Shown here: positions 56,491-64,000 of the stretch, piece by piece | Layout: each line of letters starts with the position of its first letter | How positions within the stretch are numbered: position 1 is the first letter of the stretch | Source: Pseudanabaena sp. UWO311 | GTDB taxonomy: Bacteria > Cyanobacteriota > Cyanobacteriia > Pseudanabaenales > Pseudanabaenaceae | Reading direction: 5' to 3' | Assembly: GCF_006937785.1 (NCBI RefSeq) | Contig: NZ_SJEE01000010.1 | Coordinates: forward strand, 1 to 64,000 | Length of the DNA: 64,000 nucleotides | Position numbers and translations under genes: made by a program | Notes under the pieces: generated by a model | The model's database searches: none | What the model was told of the DNA's origin: nothing | Seen by the model: only the letters and a program-made list of their open reading frames with translations

Positions 56491-57534
56491 CTATTGATGA
56501 ATCCTAAAAAAACTTTTGATAATTAACCAGATTTGTCTCAACCTCCAGAACTTACTGCTCTTTATTGCAGAAATCAATTCCTGTGCTTGTAGTAATTTAG
56601 TCTCAGATTGCTGTAGATCAGATTGTAACTGATTTAGCAATTTAGATTCTCTCCCATTCAATATACGGATTAGTGCATCTGATAGCCATTTATCAAAACC
56701 ATTAGCTTCATATATACACCTCTTTTGATTGGAATCTCTTAATAAATATATGAACATTAAAATATTCTCTACATTTATATAAGTAGTATCCACTGTCTCA
56801 TCGAATAATAAAGAATAGTAGTTTAATTCGATATCAGTAAAAGCTCTAGTTAACATTTCCTCAATTTGATGTCTTCGCAATTGTTGAGATTTTTCTACTT
56901 GTTCTTTTCTGCGATAATTACTGATTTGGTTTTGGTGTATCCGATATTCAAGCAAGAATTCAGGCAAATTAGCAAGCTCACAGTACTTAGACATAGCAAC
57001 CCAAAAAAAATAATCTTCGGCTGGGACAAATGATGGTTCATAACGTAACCCAGATTCTTTTAAAAGACATGCTCTCAACATAACTGTAGGATGACCTATT
57101 GCGCAATGATTAAGCAAAGATAAACGAATACTATTATTATCTAACGGATGTCTAATTTCATCGCCACTGCCAATTATCTTAAACCAAGTACCGCAAACTC
57201 CTACATTAGGATTTATGTCCATGAATGAAACTTGTTTTTCAAACCGCTTAGGTAGTGAAATATCGTCGGCATCCATACGAGCAATATATTCACCTTTAGC
57301 TATTTCAATTCCATGATTGAGATGATAAACATAACCTTTGTTTTGGTTGCTATCATAAAATCGAATTCTTTCATCGTCATAGGACCGAACTATATGACCA
57401 CTATTATCAGTTGAGCCATCATTAAAAATTAAGAATTCAAAATCATCAAAAGTCTGGTTTAAAATGCTATCAATAGATTCTTTAATATAGTCCGCAGCGT
57501 TATAAACCGGCATTAATACAGTAACTTTTGGCAT
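56491..57534 (-). CDS. GT2-family glycosyltransferase
   Basis: 347 residues. Signatures are VTVLMPVYNAADYIKESIDSI, FEFLIFNDGSTDNSG, GEYIARMDADDISLPKRFE (DXD near residue 92) and VPAEDYFFWVAMSKY. The C-terminal 50 residues are helical and basic. The 9-bp gap to the GT11 gene suggests a common mRNA. Confidence 0.9.
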   Translation of the reverse strand: MPKVTVLMPVYNAADYIKESIDSILNQTFDDFEFLIFNDGSTDNSGHIVRSYDDERIRFYDSNQNKGYVYHLNHGIEIAKGEYIARMDADDISLPKRFEKQVSFMDINPNVGVCGTWFKIIGSGDEIRHPLDNNSIRLSLLNHCAIGHPTVMLRACLLKESGLRYEPSFVPAEDYFFWVAMSKYCELANLPEFLLEYRIHQNQISNYRRKEQVEKSQQLRRHQIEEMLTRAFTDIELNYYSLLFDETVDTTYINVENILMFIYLLRDSNQKRCIYEANGFDKWLSDALIRILNGRESKLLNQLQSDLQQSETKLLQAQELISAIKSSKFWRLRQIWLIIKSFFRIHQ

Positions 57535-57543
57535 GGCTTAATG

Positions 57544-58527
57544 TTACAACTTGATCCATCGCTCAGGAATTAAGTCTTCAGTGTTACGAGTTTTATCGTT
57601 GAACCACTTATTGGGGGCTAATATTAACTTACTGGAATTAGGGTTTAGCCATGCACCCCACCAACTAAATGAGCTATTGGCAATTATATTATGTTTGCAC
57701 ATACTCATCAATCGCAAGTCCTCATAGTTACGGGATGCATCATTACAGTCAACTATTGTCAGAGGAAACCCTAGTTGTAAATTTTCTTTTGCCCATTGAG
57801 GTTCATCAGAAAATACAAAGAAGTGAGGATTTACAACTTGTTCTGCAATATACCTAACACAGCGCTCATAATAACTCTGATCGCAAGTTCCATGAATTTT
57901 ATTAGTTAAAGCATTCTGTACATAGTCGGTACGACGTACGTGAAGAGATACTGAATTTGTATCTTGAATAAAATCGGCAAATTTTCGACTCTGCAAATCT
58001 TGAGCATATTTGATCGTAAATTCACGTTGCAAGATTTCTTTAATGTCCAAAAAATATTTTTCTGATTGCCAGTAACCATCAAGAATAATATTGTTTTGGG
58101 CTTCTAAAATCTCTGGATCAAAATGAAAGTGTTTTTCAACTAGTTGAGCACTACATTGCTCAACTTCAAATTCTAATGGCGGGGTATAGTTCTGAATCTT
58201 AAGTTCAGGTTGGGGGATGAATTTTCGTTTTAATCGACTCAATAAATTGCGAGAATCGTTGCGAAGAACTTCAGTCTCAGTGTTAGATGTATCGATAATA
58301 CTTGCAGCTTCAGATTGAGGATTGTGCCGAATTTCCTCAATTTCACTTTTAGTAGCTAGGTGTTCCCAAATATGAAAACAATGTAAACTATACCTATGCA
58401 GTTTATATTCTTCAAAGCTATTAATATCCAGCTTAAGAATAGTTGAATGCTTTTCTGCTAGTCTACGAGCAGTAGCATATTGAAACATTTGGTTCCCTAG
58501 TCCACCGATTAATCTGGCAATTATCAT
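57544..58527 (-). CDS. GT11 alpha-1,2-fucosyltransferase-type enzyme
   Basis: 327 residues. The N-terminus IARLIGGLGNQMFQYATARRLA is the GT11 GGLGNQMFQ motif. H196-V-R-R-T-D-Y-V is the donor-binding HxRRxD motif, and NSSFSWWGAWL near residue 286 is the third diagnostic segment. The enzyme transfers L-fucose from GDP-fucose in an alpha-1,2 linkage. Next to a colitose-type pathway it may use GDP-L-colitose (inference). It lies 9 bp from the GT2 gene downstream. Confidence 0.9.
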   Translation of the reverse strand: MIIARLIGGLGNQMFQYATARRLAEKHSTILKLDINSFEEYKLHRYSLHCFHIWEHLATKSEIEEIRHNPQSEAASIIDTSNTETEVLRNDSRNLLSRLKRKFIPQPELKIQNYTPPLEFEVEQCSAQLVEKHFHFDPEILEAQNNIILDGYWQSEKYFLDIKEILQREFTIKYAQDLQSRKFADFIQDTNSVSLHVRRTDYVQNALTNKIHGTCDQSYYERCVRYIAEQVVNPHFFVFSDEPQWAKENLQLGFPLTIVDCNDASRNYEDLRLMSMCKHNIIANSSFSWWGAWLNPNSSKLILAPNKWFNDKTRNTEDLIPERWIKL

Positions 58528-58582
58528 CGTATATTTCTGTAGTTCAGTACGCAGGATTACAATTGTTTTGATGGATATATAG

Positions 58583-59854
58583 TTAGTAGCGCTTTAGAAA
58601 GCCTTGGATACAGTCAATTAGCTTTACTATATCTTCATCAGAATGGAAAGGAGATAGTCCTAAGTAAAAACCCTGCTGATGGACAATGTCAGCACCCACG
58701 TATGTATCTTCATTAAATTCAGCAAATATTTTGGCAACTGGATGTTTGGCAATATTGCCAGCAACAATCGGTCGAGTCTCGACACCTTTTAGTTCTAAAT
58801 AATTAGTGATTTCTTTGCGACTAAATGGTGCATCTAAGGACACTAAAAGTGGTAGAGCAAACCAAGATGGTGATGCTTTGGGGCTAGATTTGGGCCGAGA
58901 TAGATATAATTCAGCATCAATGAATTTAAAAAATTTGTTGGCTAGTTCAATACGGCGTTGATTGAATTGGGGAAGTTTTTGTAACTGGTGTAGTCCAAAG
59001 CTTGCTTGTACATCGGTTGGTCGAACATTAAAGCCCCAGTTAACAAAAGCATATCTGCTATCGATATCATAATTGTTCAGGTCATAGTTTGTGGGATCGA
59101 CATTTCTGACCCAGCCATGAGCTCTTAAAATTTTAAGTTGTTCTGCTACTTCTTGGTTAGAGCAAGCAATCATACCTCCTTCCATCGTGGTCATATGGTG
59201 GGAGAAAAAGAAGGAATAGCTTGCAGCAACACCAAAATTACCAACTTTTATACCATCCCATTCTGCGCCTAGGGCTTCACAACAGTCTTCAATGATTAAT
59301 AAATTATGGGCTTTGGCGATCGCCATAATTCTGTCCATATCACAGGGATTTCCCATCAAGTGCACTAGAAAAATTGCTTTAGTCGCAGGAGTTATTTTCT
59401 TTTCTAGATCGTCAATATCAATATTTAAGGTTTTTGGATCAACATCAACGAAGCGAACTTTAAGTCCTGCCATCATTGCCGACCAAATCTGAGTCGGCCA
59501 AGTAACGACGGGTATTAAAATTTCGTCTCCATTGCTTAGTAATGGATGATAGGGATTTGTCAGGAGAAAACATAGAAGTAGATCGGCAGACGAACCACTA
59601 TTAACCATCACGCCATCGCTACAATCTTGATAGGAAGCAAACTGACGCTCAAATTGCAGGGTTTTTTCCCACATTGTTGTGCGAAAACTACATAATGAAT
59701 CAAGTGCTTCGACAATTTCTTCTACTCCATAACTTGCAAGGCTTAATGGATACCAGTATCGGCGTGGTTTTGCTTCATTAATCCGACTAGAAGATTCAAG
59801 CAGTAGTTCGATCGCACCAGTTAATTTACGAGTACTTTCATTATTTAGGGTCAT
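58583..59854 (-). CDS. colD: PLP-dependent GDP-4-keto-6-deoxymannose 3-dehydratase (ColD-like)
   Basis: 423 residues, aspartate-aminotransferase fold (DegT/DnrJ family). VNSGSSADLLLCF and DEILIPVVTWPTQIWSAM are family signatures, and IEDCCEALGAEW has the PLP-binding Asp190. The usual PLP-forming Lys in S-F-x-x-x-K is replaced by His219 in SYSFFFSHHMTTMEGGM, a hallmark of 3-dehydratases (ColD, E1/RfbH). The Cys cluster of the iron-sulfur E1 enzymes (after RSWG-type sequence) is absent; the equivalent RAHGWVRNVDPTN region has no Cys. This favours ColD (GDP-sugar 3-dehydration with glutamate) over E1. Its ATG overlaps the next gene by 4 bp. Confidence 0.8.
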   Translation of the reverse strand: MTLNNESTRKLTGAIELLLESSSRINEAKPRRYWYPLSLASYGVEEIVEALDSLCSFRTTMWEKTLQFERQFASYQDCSDGVMVNSGSSADLLLCFLLTNPYHPLLSNGDEILIPVVTWPTQIWSAMMAGLKVRFVDVDPKTLNIDIDDLEKKITPATKAIFLVHLMGNPCDMDRIMAIAKAHNLLIIEDCCEALGAEWDGIKVGNFGVAASYSFFFSHHMTTMEGGMIACSNQEVAEQLKILRAHGWVRNVDPTNYDLNNYDIDSRYAFVNWGFNVRPTDVQASFGLHQLQKLPQFNQRRIELANKFFKFIDAELYLSRPKSSPKASPSWFALPLLVSLDAPFSRKEITNYLELKGVETRPIVAGNIAKHPVAKIFAEFNEDTYVGADIVHQQGFYLGLSPFHSDEDIVKLIDCIQGFLKRY

Positions 59855-60801
59855 CGGATCTTGCCTTCTTTTTTTAATTGGCGATATTCAGAAATAGTTC
59901 TGGTGATTCCATCTTCCAAGCTAATACTGGGTTTAAAACCCATCGTCGTCATATTTGACACATCAAGACATTTACGGGGCATTCCATCTGGCTTTGTTGT
60001 ATCCCAGCAAATTTCACCGTGATAGTTCACTTTTTGCGATATGAGCATTGCAAGATCTCGAATCGATATATCTCTACCATTACCGAGATTGATAATATCA
60101 GGACTGGTATGTTTTTCCATTAAAAACAACAAAGCCTTTGCCACATCATCTACATGGATAAATTCACGTTTAGCTACACCAGTGCCCCAAAGTGTTACTG
60201 AATGGCTATTTTCGTCCGTAGCATCAACAAAGCGTCGCACTAATGCTGATAGAACATGCGATCGCTCTAAATCAAAATGGTCATTAGTGCCATAAATATT
60301 ACAGGGCATAGGACAGACAGTTAACATTCCATGCTGTTCGTAGTAATACTTGGCAAGCTTTAATCCCATGATCTTAGCTAGAGCATAGCCTTCGTTTGTC
60401 GGTTCTAACGCCCCATTGAGTAGATACTCTTCTTTCATTGGTTGAGGACAGTCACGAGGATAAATGCAAGAACTGCCTAGAAATAGATTTTTTTTAGTTT
60501 CATACTTATGACATGCCTCAAAAAGATTGAGTTGCATTCTTGTGTTTTCACTCAGAAATCCTACTGGATCGGTCTTATTAGCAATAATTCCGCCAACTTT
60601 CGCTCCAATCATCAACACATAATCTGGGCGGTGCTGTTCAAAATATGCGTCAACTTGCTGGCGATCGCACAAATCAAGCTCTTGTTTTGGAGGTGTCAAC
60701 AGTTTGATATCTAAACAATTATTCAATTGTCTTTTGACTGCTGTTCCAACCATCCCAGTTGAACCCGTAAGAAGCACGGAACTCTCTTCACCAAAAATCA
60801 T
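59851..60801 (-). CDS. GDP-L-fucose synthase/GDP-L-colitose synthase-type epimerase-reductase
   Basis: 316 residues. The NADP loop is VLLTGSTGMVGTAVKRQL. YVLMIGAKVGGIIANKTDPVGF and FLGSSCIYPRDCPQPMKEEYL contain the catalytic Ser and Cys. YALAKIMGLKLAKYY carries YxxxK, and HVLSALVRRFVDA and GRDISIRDLAMLI follow. The family epimerises at C3/C5 and reduces C4. Overlap with the ColD-like gene (4 bp) points to GDP-L-colitose, but a GDP-L-fucose product cannot be excluded. A partial, 95-percent-identical remnant lies at 62035-62491. Confidence 0.85.
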   Translation of the reverse strand: MIFGEESSVLLTGSTGMVGTAVKRQLNNCLDIKLLTPPKQELDLCDRQQVDAYFEQHRPDYVLMIGAKVGGIIANKTDPVGFLSENTRMQLNLFEACHKYETKKNLFLGSSCIYPRDCPQPMKEEYLLNGALEPTNEGYALAKIMGLKLAKYYYEQHGMLTVCPMPCNIYGTNDHFDLERSHVLSALVRRFVDATDENSHSVTLWGTGVAKREFIHVDDVAKALLFLMEKHTSPDIINLGNGRDISIRDLAMLISQKVNYHGEICWDTTKPDGMPRKCLDVSNMTTMGFKPSISLEDGITRTISEYRQLKKEGKIR

Positions 60802-60830
60802 TACAGTATGTATTTACTAAAAAAAAGAAC

Positions 60831-61649
60831 CTATAGATTTTGAAGTAACAGTTTGTAATCTAACAGTTCTTCATAGTCTAGCTTAGAGCATGAGACAATC
60901 ATTATATGTGGATGGTTGTTTAGCTCTGGAGCTCTACGAAAGTAAAAGTAAAGATTTGTCCAAGGCAACATACCATTATTGAACAAAAACTCAATATCAC
61001 TCTTGAAATTGTGATTAGACCAGTTTTCCATTAGGATAACCTGATTTTTGGCTAATTTAAATAAGTTGGAGAGAGCTATTAAATGATTGTTGACTGTTTT
61101 GAGATGCATAATCACAGCCTGAGTGTAGGAAATATCTACTAATGGAAGTAGAGATGAAAAAGGCAAAGTAATATCGAATCTCTGAATACTAGCCCTCAAA
61201 TTAGGATTTCTTTCTCTAAGATAATCAATTTGAGCTTCTGATAAGTCACAACCATACAAATCAATCGTTGAAGATAAAATAGACATATTATGTAAATGAT
61301 CACCACCACCACAGCCAATCTCAATCACACTCCTCGGACTTAATTGGAGGATAGTTTCGTAAAGCAGTCTATGGTTCGGATGAAGGGGGAGAATACCTTT
61401 ACTTGAAACCAGAAAATTATTGATAAAACTATAATCTTCTGAAGAAATCCTCAAAGTGTGTACTTTCTGTATTTCATCCAATTCAGATCTGTAATGAGAA
61501 TTATAGCTATTCCACTCAAATTCATCTTGACCAATAGGACTAGAAGCCAAATTCACTACACTTTCAATAGAATTTGAAGGCTCTTCTTTCACGCTTTTAA
61601 TCTTACGAGTTACTCTTTGTAAGAATTTATTAAGATAGTTCATTATCAA
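60831..61649 (-). CDS. Class I SAM-dependent methyltransferase
   Basis: 272 residues. The SAM site is SVIEIGCGGGDHLHNMSILSS, followed by DLYGCDLSEAQIDYLRERNP (acidic residue at the end of strand 2). DISYTQAVIMHLKT is motif II. The remainder is helical. It stands next to the epimerase-type gene and most likely methylates a sugar. Acceptor unknown. Confidence 0.8.
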   Translation of the reverse strand: MIMNYLNKFLQRVTRKIKSVKEEPSNSIESVVNLASSPIGQDEFEWNSYNSHYRSELDEIQKVHTLRISSEDYSFINNFLVSSKGILPLHPNHRLLYETILQLSPRSVIEIGCGGGDHLHNMSILSSTIDLYGCDLSEAQIDYLRERNPNLRASIQRFDITLPFSSLLPLVDISYTQAVIMHLKTVNNHLIALSNLFKLAKNQVILMENWSNHNFKSDIEFLFNNGMLPWTNLYFYFRRAPELNNHPHIMIVSCSKLDYEELLDYKLLLQNL

Positions 61650-61940
61650 CTCCTTTGATTGTCTTAAATTTCTATCTATAGTGATTTCAAATTATTTGTA
61701 TTTGAGAGAAGACAAAACCTCCAATTGTGACTCTATTTAAGATCTCACAAATTCAAAAAAGTAATTAATGAGATAAACTGCGTTCATTATAACATCGGAC
61801 AAGACAGTTAATCTCAGTATTGGTTATAGTAATACTTAGCCAATTTTAGCTACAGAATTTTAGCTAAAGTAAGGATTTAATTTTTTGGCTCTAATACTTA
61901 TGCCAGAAAATATTTTTGACTAAGAGCCTCATACTAAATG

Positions 61941-61997
61941 ATAAAACCCCAAAATATTGCGACGGGCGTAGTCTGTCGCAATATTTTGGGGTTTTAT
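61941..61997. repeat. Perfect 23-bp-stem palindrome
   Basis: Arms 61941-61963 and 61975-61997 are exactly complementary around an 11-base loop (GGGCGTAGTCT). It lies between a methyltransferase start and the broken epimerase gene. No T-tract is present. Confidence 0.85.
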
Positions 61998-62034
61998 ACG
62001 GATCGTTTTTTCCTTGGAGTTCCCTAATTGTTTG

Positions 62035-62491
62035 ATGGTATTCACGAGGATAAATGCAAGAACTTACTAGAAACAGATCCTTTTTAGTTTCATACTTATG
62101 ACAAACCTCAAAAGATTGAGTTGCATTCTTGTGTTTTCACTCAGAAATCCTACTGGATCGGTTTTATTAGCAATAATTCCGCCAACTTTCGCTCCAATCA
62201 TCAACACATAATCTGGGCGGTGCTGTTCAAAATATGCGTTAACTTGCTGGGGATCGTATACAGCCTGTTGAGAGTTGGTGGGATACGGATAAAGTGTTAC
62301 CCACAGCCTGATTTCTAGAGGAGCAGCGTACTACACTGCTCCTCTAGAAATCAGGCTGTAAATCCAGTTCTTTTCGACTGGGTGTTAGCAACAGTTGTGA
62401 TTGTTGAAATTTAAAATGACGAACGATTGCTGAGCCAACCATTCCCGTATTTCCTGTCACAAGAATAGAATTATTGCTGTAAATGAGTGTC
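62035..62491 (-). pseudogene. Broken GDP-L-fucose synthase-like gene, interrupted by a hairpin element
   Basis: The minus strand starts at the ATG at 62491 as MTLIYSNNSILVTGNTGMVG, a valid NADP-binding start, and continues to KELDL. The 62261-62358 element interrupts it. After it, DPQQVNAYFEQHRPDYVLMIG and on through SENTRMQLNLF match 59851-60801 at about 95 percent. A one-base deletion (one A lost in a run of five at about 62110) and truncation near 62035 kill the frame. The first 35 residues are clearly diverged from the intact gene, so the copy is mosaic. Confidence 0.85.
62261..62358. mobile_element. 98-bp hairpin-bearing element inserted at TA
   Basis: It has inverted ends CAGCCTG/CAGGCTG (62261 and 62358), TA duplicated on both sides (62259-62260 and 62359-62360), and a perfect 24-bp stem (62303-62326 with 62336-62359). 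A smaller hairpin GTGGG/CCCAC and a second ACAGCCTG copy lie in the left half. Excision with one TA retained restores GAT-TTA-TAC-GAT, keeping the frame with ELDL and DPQQV. TA target choice is like IS630/Tc1-mariner derived MITEs. Confidence 0.8.
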
Positions 62492-62509
62492 ATTGTTTAA
62501 AAAACTTTC

Positions 62510-63697
62510 CTATTTTTTAAGAGATTTACAAATATTAAAACCATATTTTTCTATTGTAAAAAATGTAATCGTAGAAACAATAATTGTTATGAATAAACAT
62601 AGTATAAATTTAACAGTTAAGTTGTCAATGTGAGCTTTGTTAATTAATGCAATTATTGGAAAGTGTGATAAGTATATACATATACTGTAGCTAATCGTCC
62701 CCAAATACAGCATTATTGGATTAACAAATAAAAATCTATATATTAATGTTTCAGAGTTTCCACAAGCAATTAAAATTAAAGTTGTGATAGAAACAGCAAT
62801 ATACTCATTGTAAAACAAATTAACAATAGACGGAAAATACAAATATATTATGAAAGAACATAGTATTGTTATCAAAATTAGATCGCTTATAAAAAGATTG
62901 GATGACATCTTTGCCATTATTTTATCTCTTATTTTAAAAGCGATAAATCCAAACACAAAAGAAAGTAAGTATGGCAATGGACTCCATTGAAGTATCAAAT
63001 CACTATTGCTATTTGATATTAACAAATTAGAGAAAATATATTTGACTGCAATATAATATATTACTGAGATCGGAATACCGAGAATTACAAAAATATTTTT
63101 TTTGAATATCCTTGCCAATAATGGGATACTCAAATACCAAAATACTTCTATTGGGATTGACCACTCAACTCCAATTATAGTATTTGCAATTCTATAGTCC
63201 AAATAACTTATAAACAGTAGATGCATAACTATATTATAAAAGTCTATAGACACATTAAATTCATGAAGCCAATATTTTGAATTTAAGTCAGTTACACATG
63301 TTAAGAAAATCCAGAAATAATAAAGTGGAATAATTCTAAATAGCCTTCTTTTTAGATAGATAATGAAATCAGAATTTTTGCTATATGATTTGGCTACACT
63401 GAACCCAGAAATAACGAAAAAAACGTATACTCCATTTTTGCAAAAGGATACAAAGTTGTAAGTTACACTACTAATTTCTGTTAATCCTGCACCACCTGAA
63501 TGTATAAACAATACAGCCAATGCTGCCAATGCACGAAATCCAGTTATGAAATCTGTATCTCCATATCTTCTGATACTGCTACTGATAACAGCATTTCTGC
63601 AACTATTTATAAGATTCATAAGATGATGATATGTATAAAATAAAAAATAACCTAAGTCTGTGATTATTATCGTTAATTCCTGCACCAGTTCTCCCAT
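62510..63697 (-). CDS. Acyltransferase family (OafA/YrhL) membrane protein
   Basis: 395 residues (ATG at 63697; ATG at 63619 gives 369 and avoids a 25-bp overlap, with no SD to decide). About ten hydrophobic segments are visible. The motifs FITGFRALAALAVLFIHSGG (catalytic His) and VYVFFVISGFSVAKSY are typical of acyltransferase-3 proteins that O-acetylate surface sugars. RRLFRIIPLYYFWIFL continues the family pattern. It probably decorates the cluster's glycan at the membrane. Confidence 0.85.
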   Translation of the reverse strand: MGELVQELTIIITDLGYFLFYTYHHLMNLINSCRNAVISSSIRRYGDTDFITGFRALAALAVLFIHSGGAGLTEISSVTYNFVSFCKNGVYVFFVISGFSVAKSYSKNSDFIIYLKRRLFRIIPLYYFWIFLTCVTDLNSKYWLHEFNVSIDFYNIVMHLLFISYLDYRIANTIIGVEWSIPIEVFWYLSIPLLARIFKKNIFVILGIPISVIYYIAVKYIFSNLLISNSNSDLILQWSPLPYLLSFVFGFIAFKIRDKIMAKMSSNLFISDLILITILCSFIIYLYFPSIVNLFYNEYIAVSITTLILIACGNSETLIYRFLFVNPIMLYLGTISYSICIYLSHFPIIALINKAHIDNLTVKFILCLFITIIVSTITFFTIEKYGFNICKSLKK

Positions 63698-64000
63698 ACA
63701 AAAGGATACTGATAAGTCAGCAAATGCGTCTTCTCTAGCTTTTTTTGAATATCAGACATTCTTTCTTCTGCATCAGGGAAGAAATCATGAAACTGGACTT
63801 GAATATTATCAATATTCTCAATAAATCCGCTATCTAATAAATGCAATAAAAGATCGTATTCTCCACCTTCAATATTGATTTTCATTAGGTCGATTTGACT
63901 AATATTATTTTCTTTAATAAAATCAATCGCTTTAACTAGATATATTTTTTCACTTGAAGTATTATCTTTAAATATAGAAGAACTATCGCCATCAACAGAA
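63673..64000 (-). CDS. FkbM-family methyltransferase, 5' end beyond window
   Basis: The last 108 or so codons run off the right edge and stop at 63673. The frame reads VKAIDFIKENNISQIDLMKINIEGGEYDLL, the FkbM-type methyltransferase signature (D-x-x-K-x-D/N-x-E-G), then QVQFHDFFPDAEERM. It overlaps the acyltransferase's long start by 25 bp. It probably methylates a glycan hydroxyl. Only the C-terminus is visible. Confidence 0.8.
   Translation of the reverse strand, partial: SVDGDSSSIFKDNTSSEKIYLVKAIDFIKENNISQIDLMKINIEGGEYDLLLHLLDSGFIENIDNIQVQFHDFFPDAEERMSDIQKKLEKTHLLTYQYPFVWENWCRN

Noticed and set aside
62121-62318. Plus-strand frame across the broken epimerase region
   Set aside because: It is the antisense of the pseudogene fragment and also appears antisense to the intact gene at 60508-60714.

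Overview
The window comes from a filamentous-type or unicellular cyanobacterium, most likely Pseudanabaena or a close relative (the genus is an inference). The direct evidence is petB-petD (cytochrome b6f), very frequent GCGATCGC (HIP1) octamers, DUF928 and DUF1517 proteins, a haemagglutinin-CHAT two-partner secretion pair, and many intergenic palindromes of the kind seen in these genomes. No tRNA, rRNA, CRISPR array or complete transposase was found.

Left glycan region (1-11515). Glycosyltransferases, a hexapeptide acetyltransferase and an O-antigen polymerase/ligase-like membrane protein surround a compact plus-strand cassette (5884-8984): GDPD-like protein, HAD phosphatase, nucleotidyltransferase, cupin and a second nucleotidyltransferase. 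The five genes overlap or abut, so they look like one pathway making an unidentified activated glycan building block. A degraded copy of the polymerase gene (5321-5572) lies upstream of the cassette.

Central region (11628-49285). This part is mostly housekeeping: argB, rpmF (58 codons), relA/spoT, mrdA (PBP2), ilvC, petBD, aroC, uvrC, ppgK-like, two orphan ABC ATPases and a GNAT. It also holds a four-gene minus-strand operon (solute-binding protein, J-domain/TPR protein, response regulator-GGDEF, DUF1517), an orphan SagB-type oxidoreductase, a NACHT NTPase with an XRE-like N-terminus (possible defence or signalling), a hypothetical protein with a weak PD-(D/E)XK-like pattern, small XRE and RHH regulators, and a TpsB/TpsA pair whose TpsA ends in a caspase-like CHAT domain.

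Right glycan region (49315-64000). A long minus-strand cluster carries six glycosyltransferases, among them a GT11 alpha-1,2-fucosyltransferase-type enzyme. It also has three methyltransferases, an acyltransferase, Gmd, a ColD-type PLP dehydratase with His in place of the PLP lysine, and a GDP-fucose-synthase/ColC-type enzyme. Gmd, ColD and ColC together would turn GDP-mannose into GDP-L-colitose, a 3,6-dideoxyhexose, and the adjacent GT11 enzyme is a natural candidate to transfer it.

A second layer is structural. At least twelve long, nearly perfect palindromes (13-28 bp arms, mostly 3-11 nt loops, each with its own stem sequence) sit between genes, along with several short elements with terminal inverted repeats. 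One such element interrupts a broken GDP-fucose-synthase-like gene at a duplicated TA. Removing it restores the reading frame, which is direct evidence that at least one of these elements has moved.
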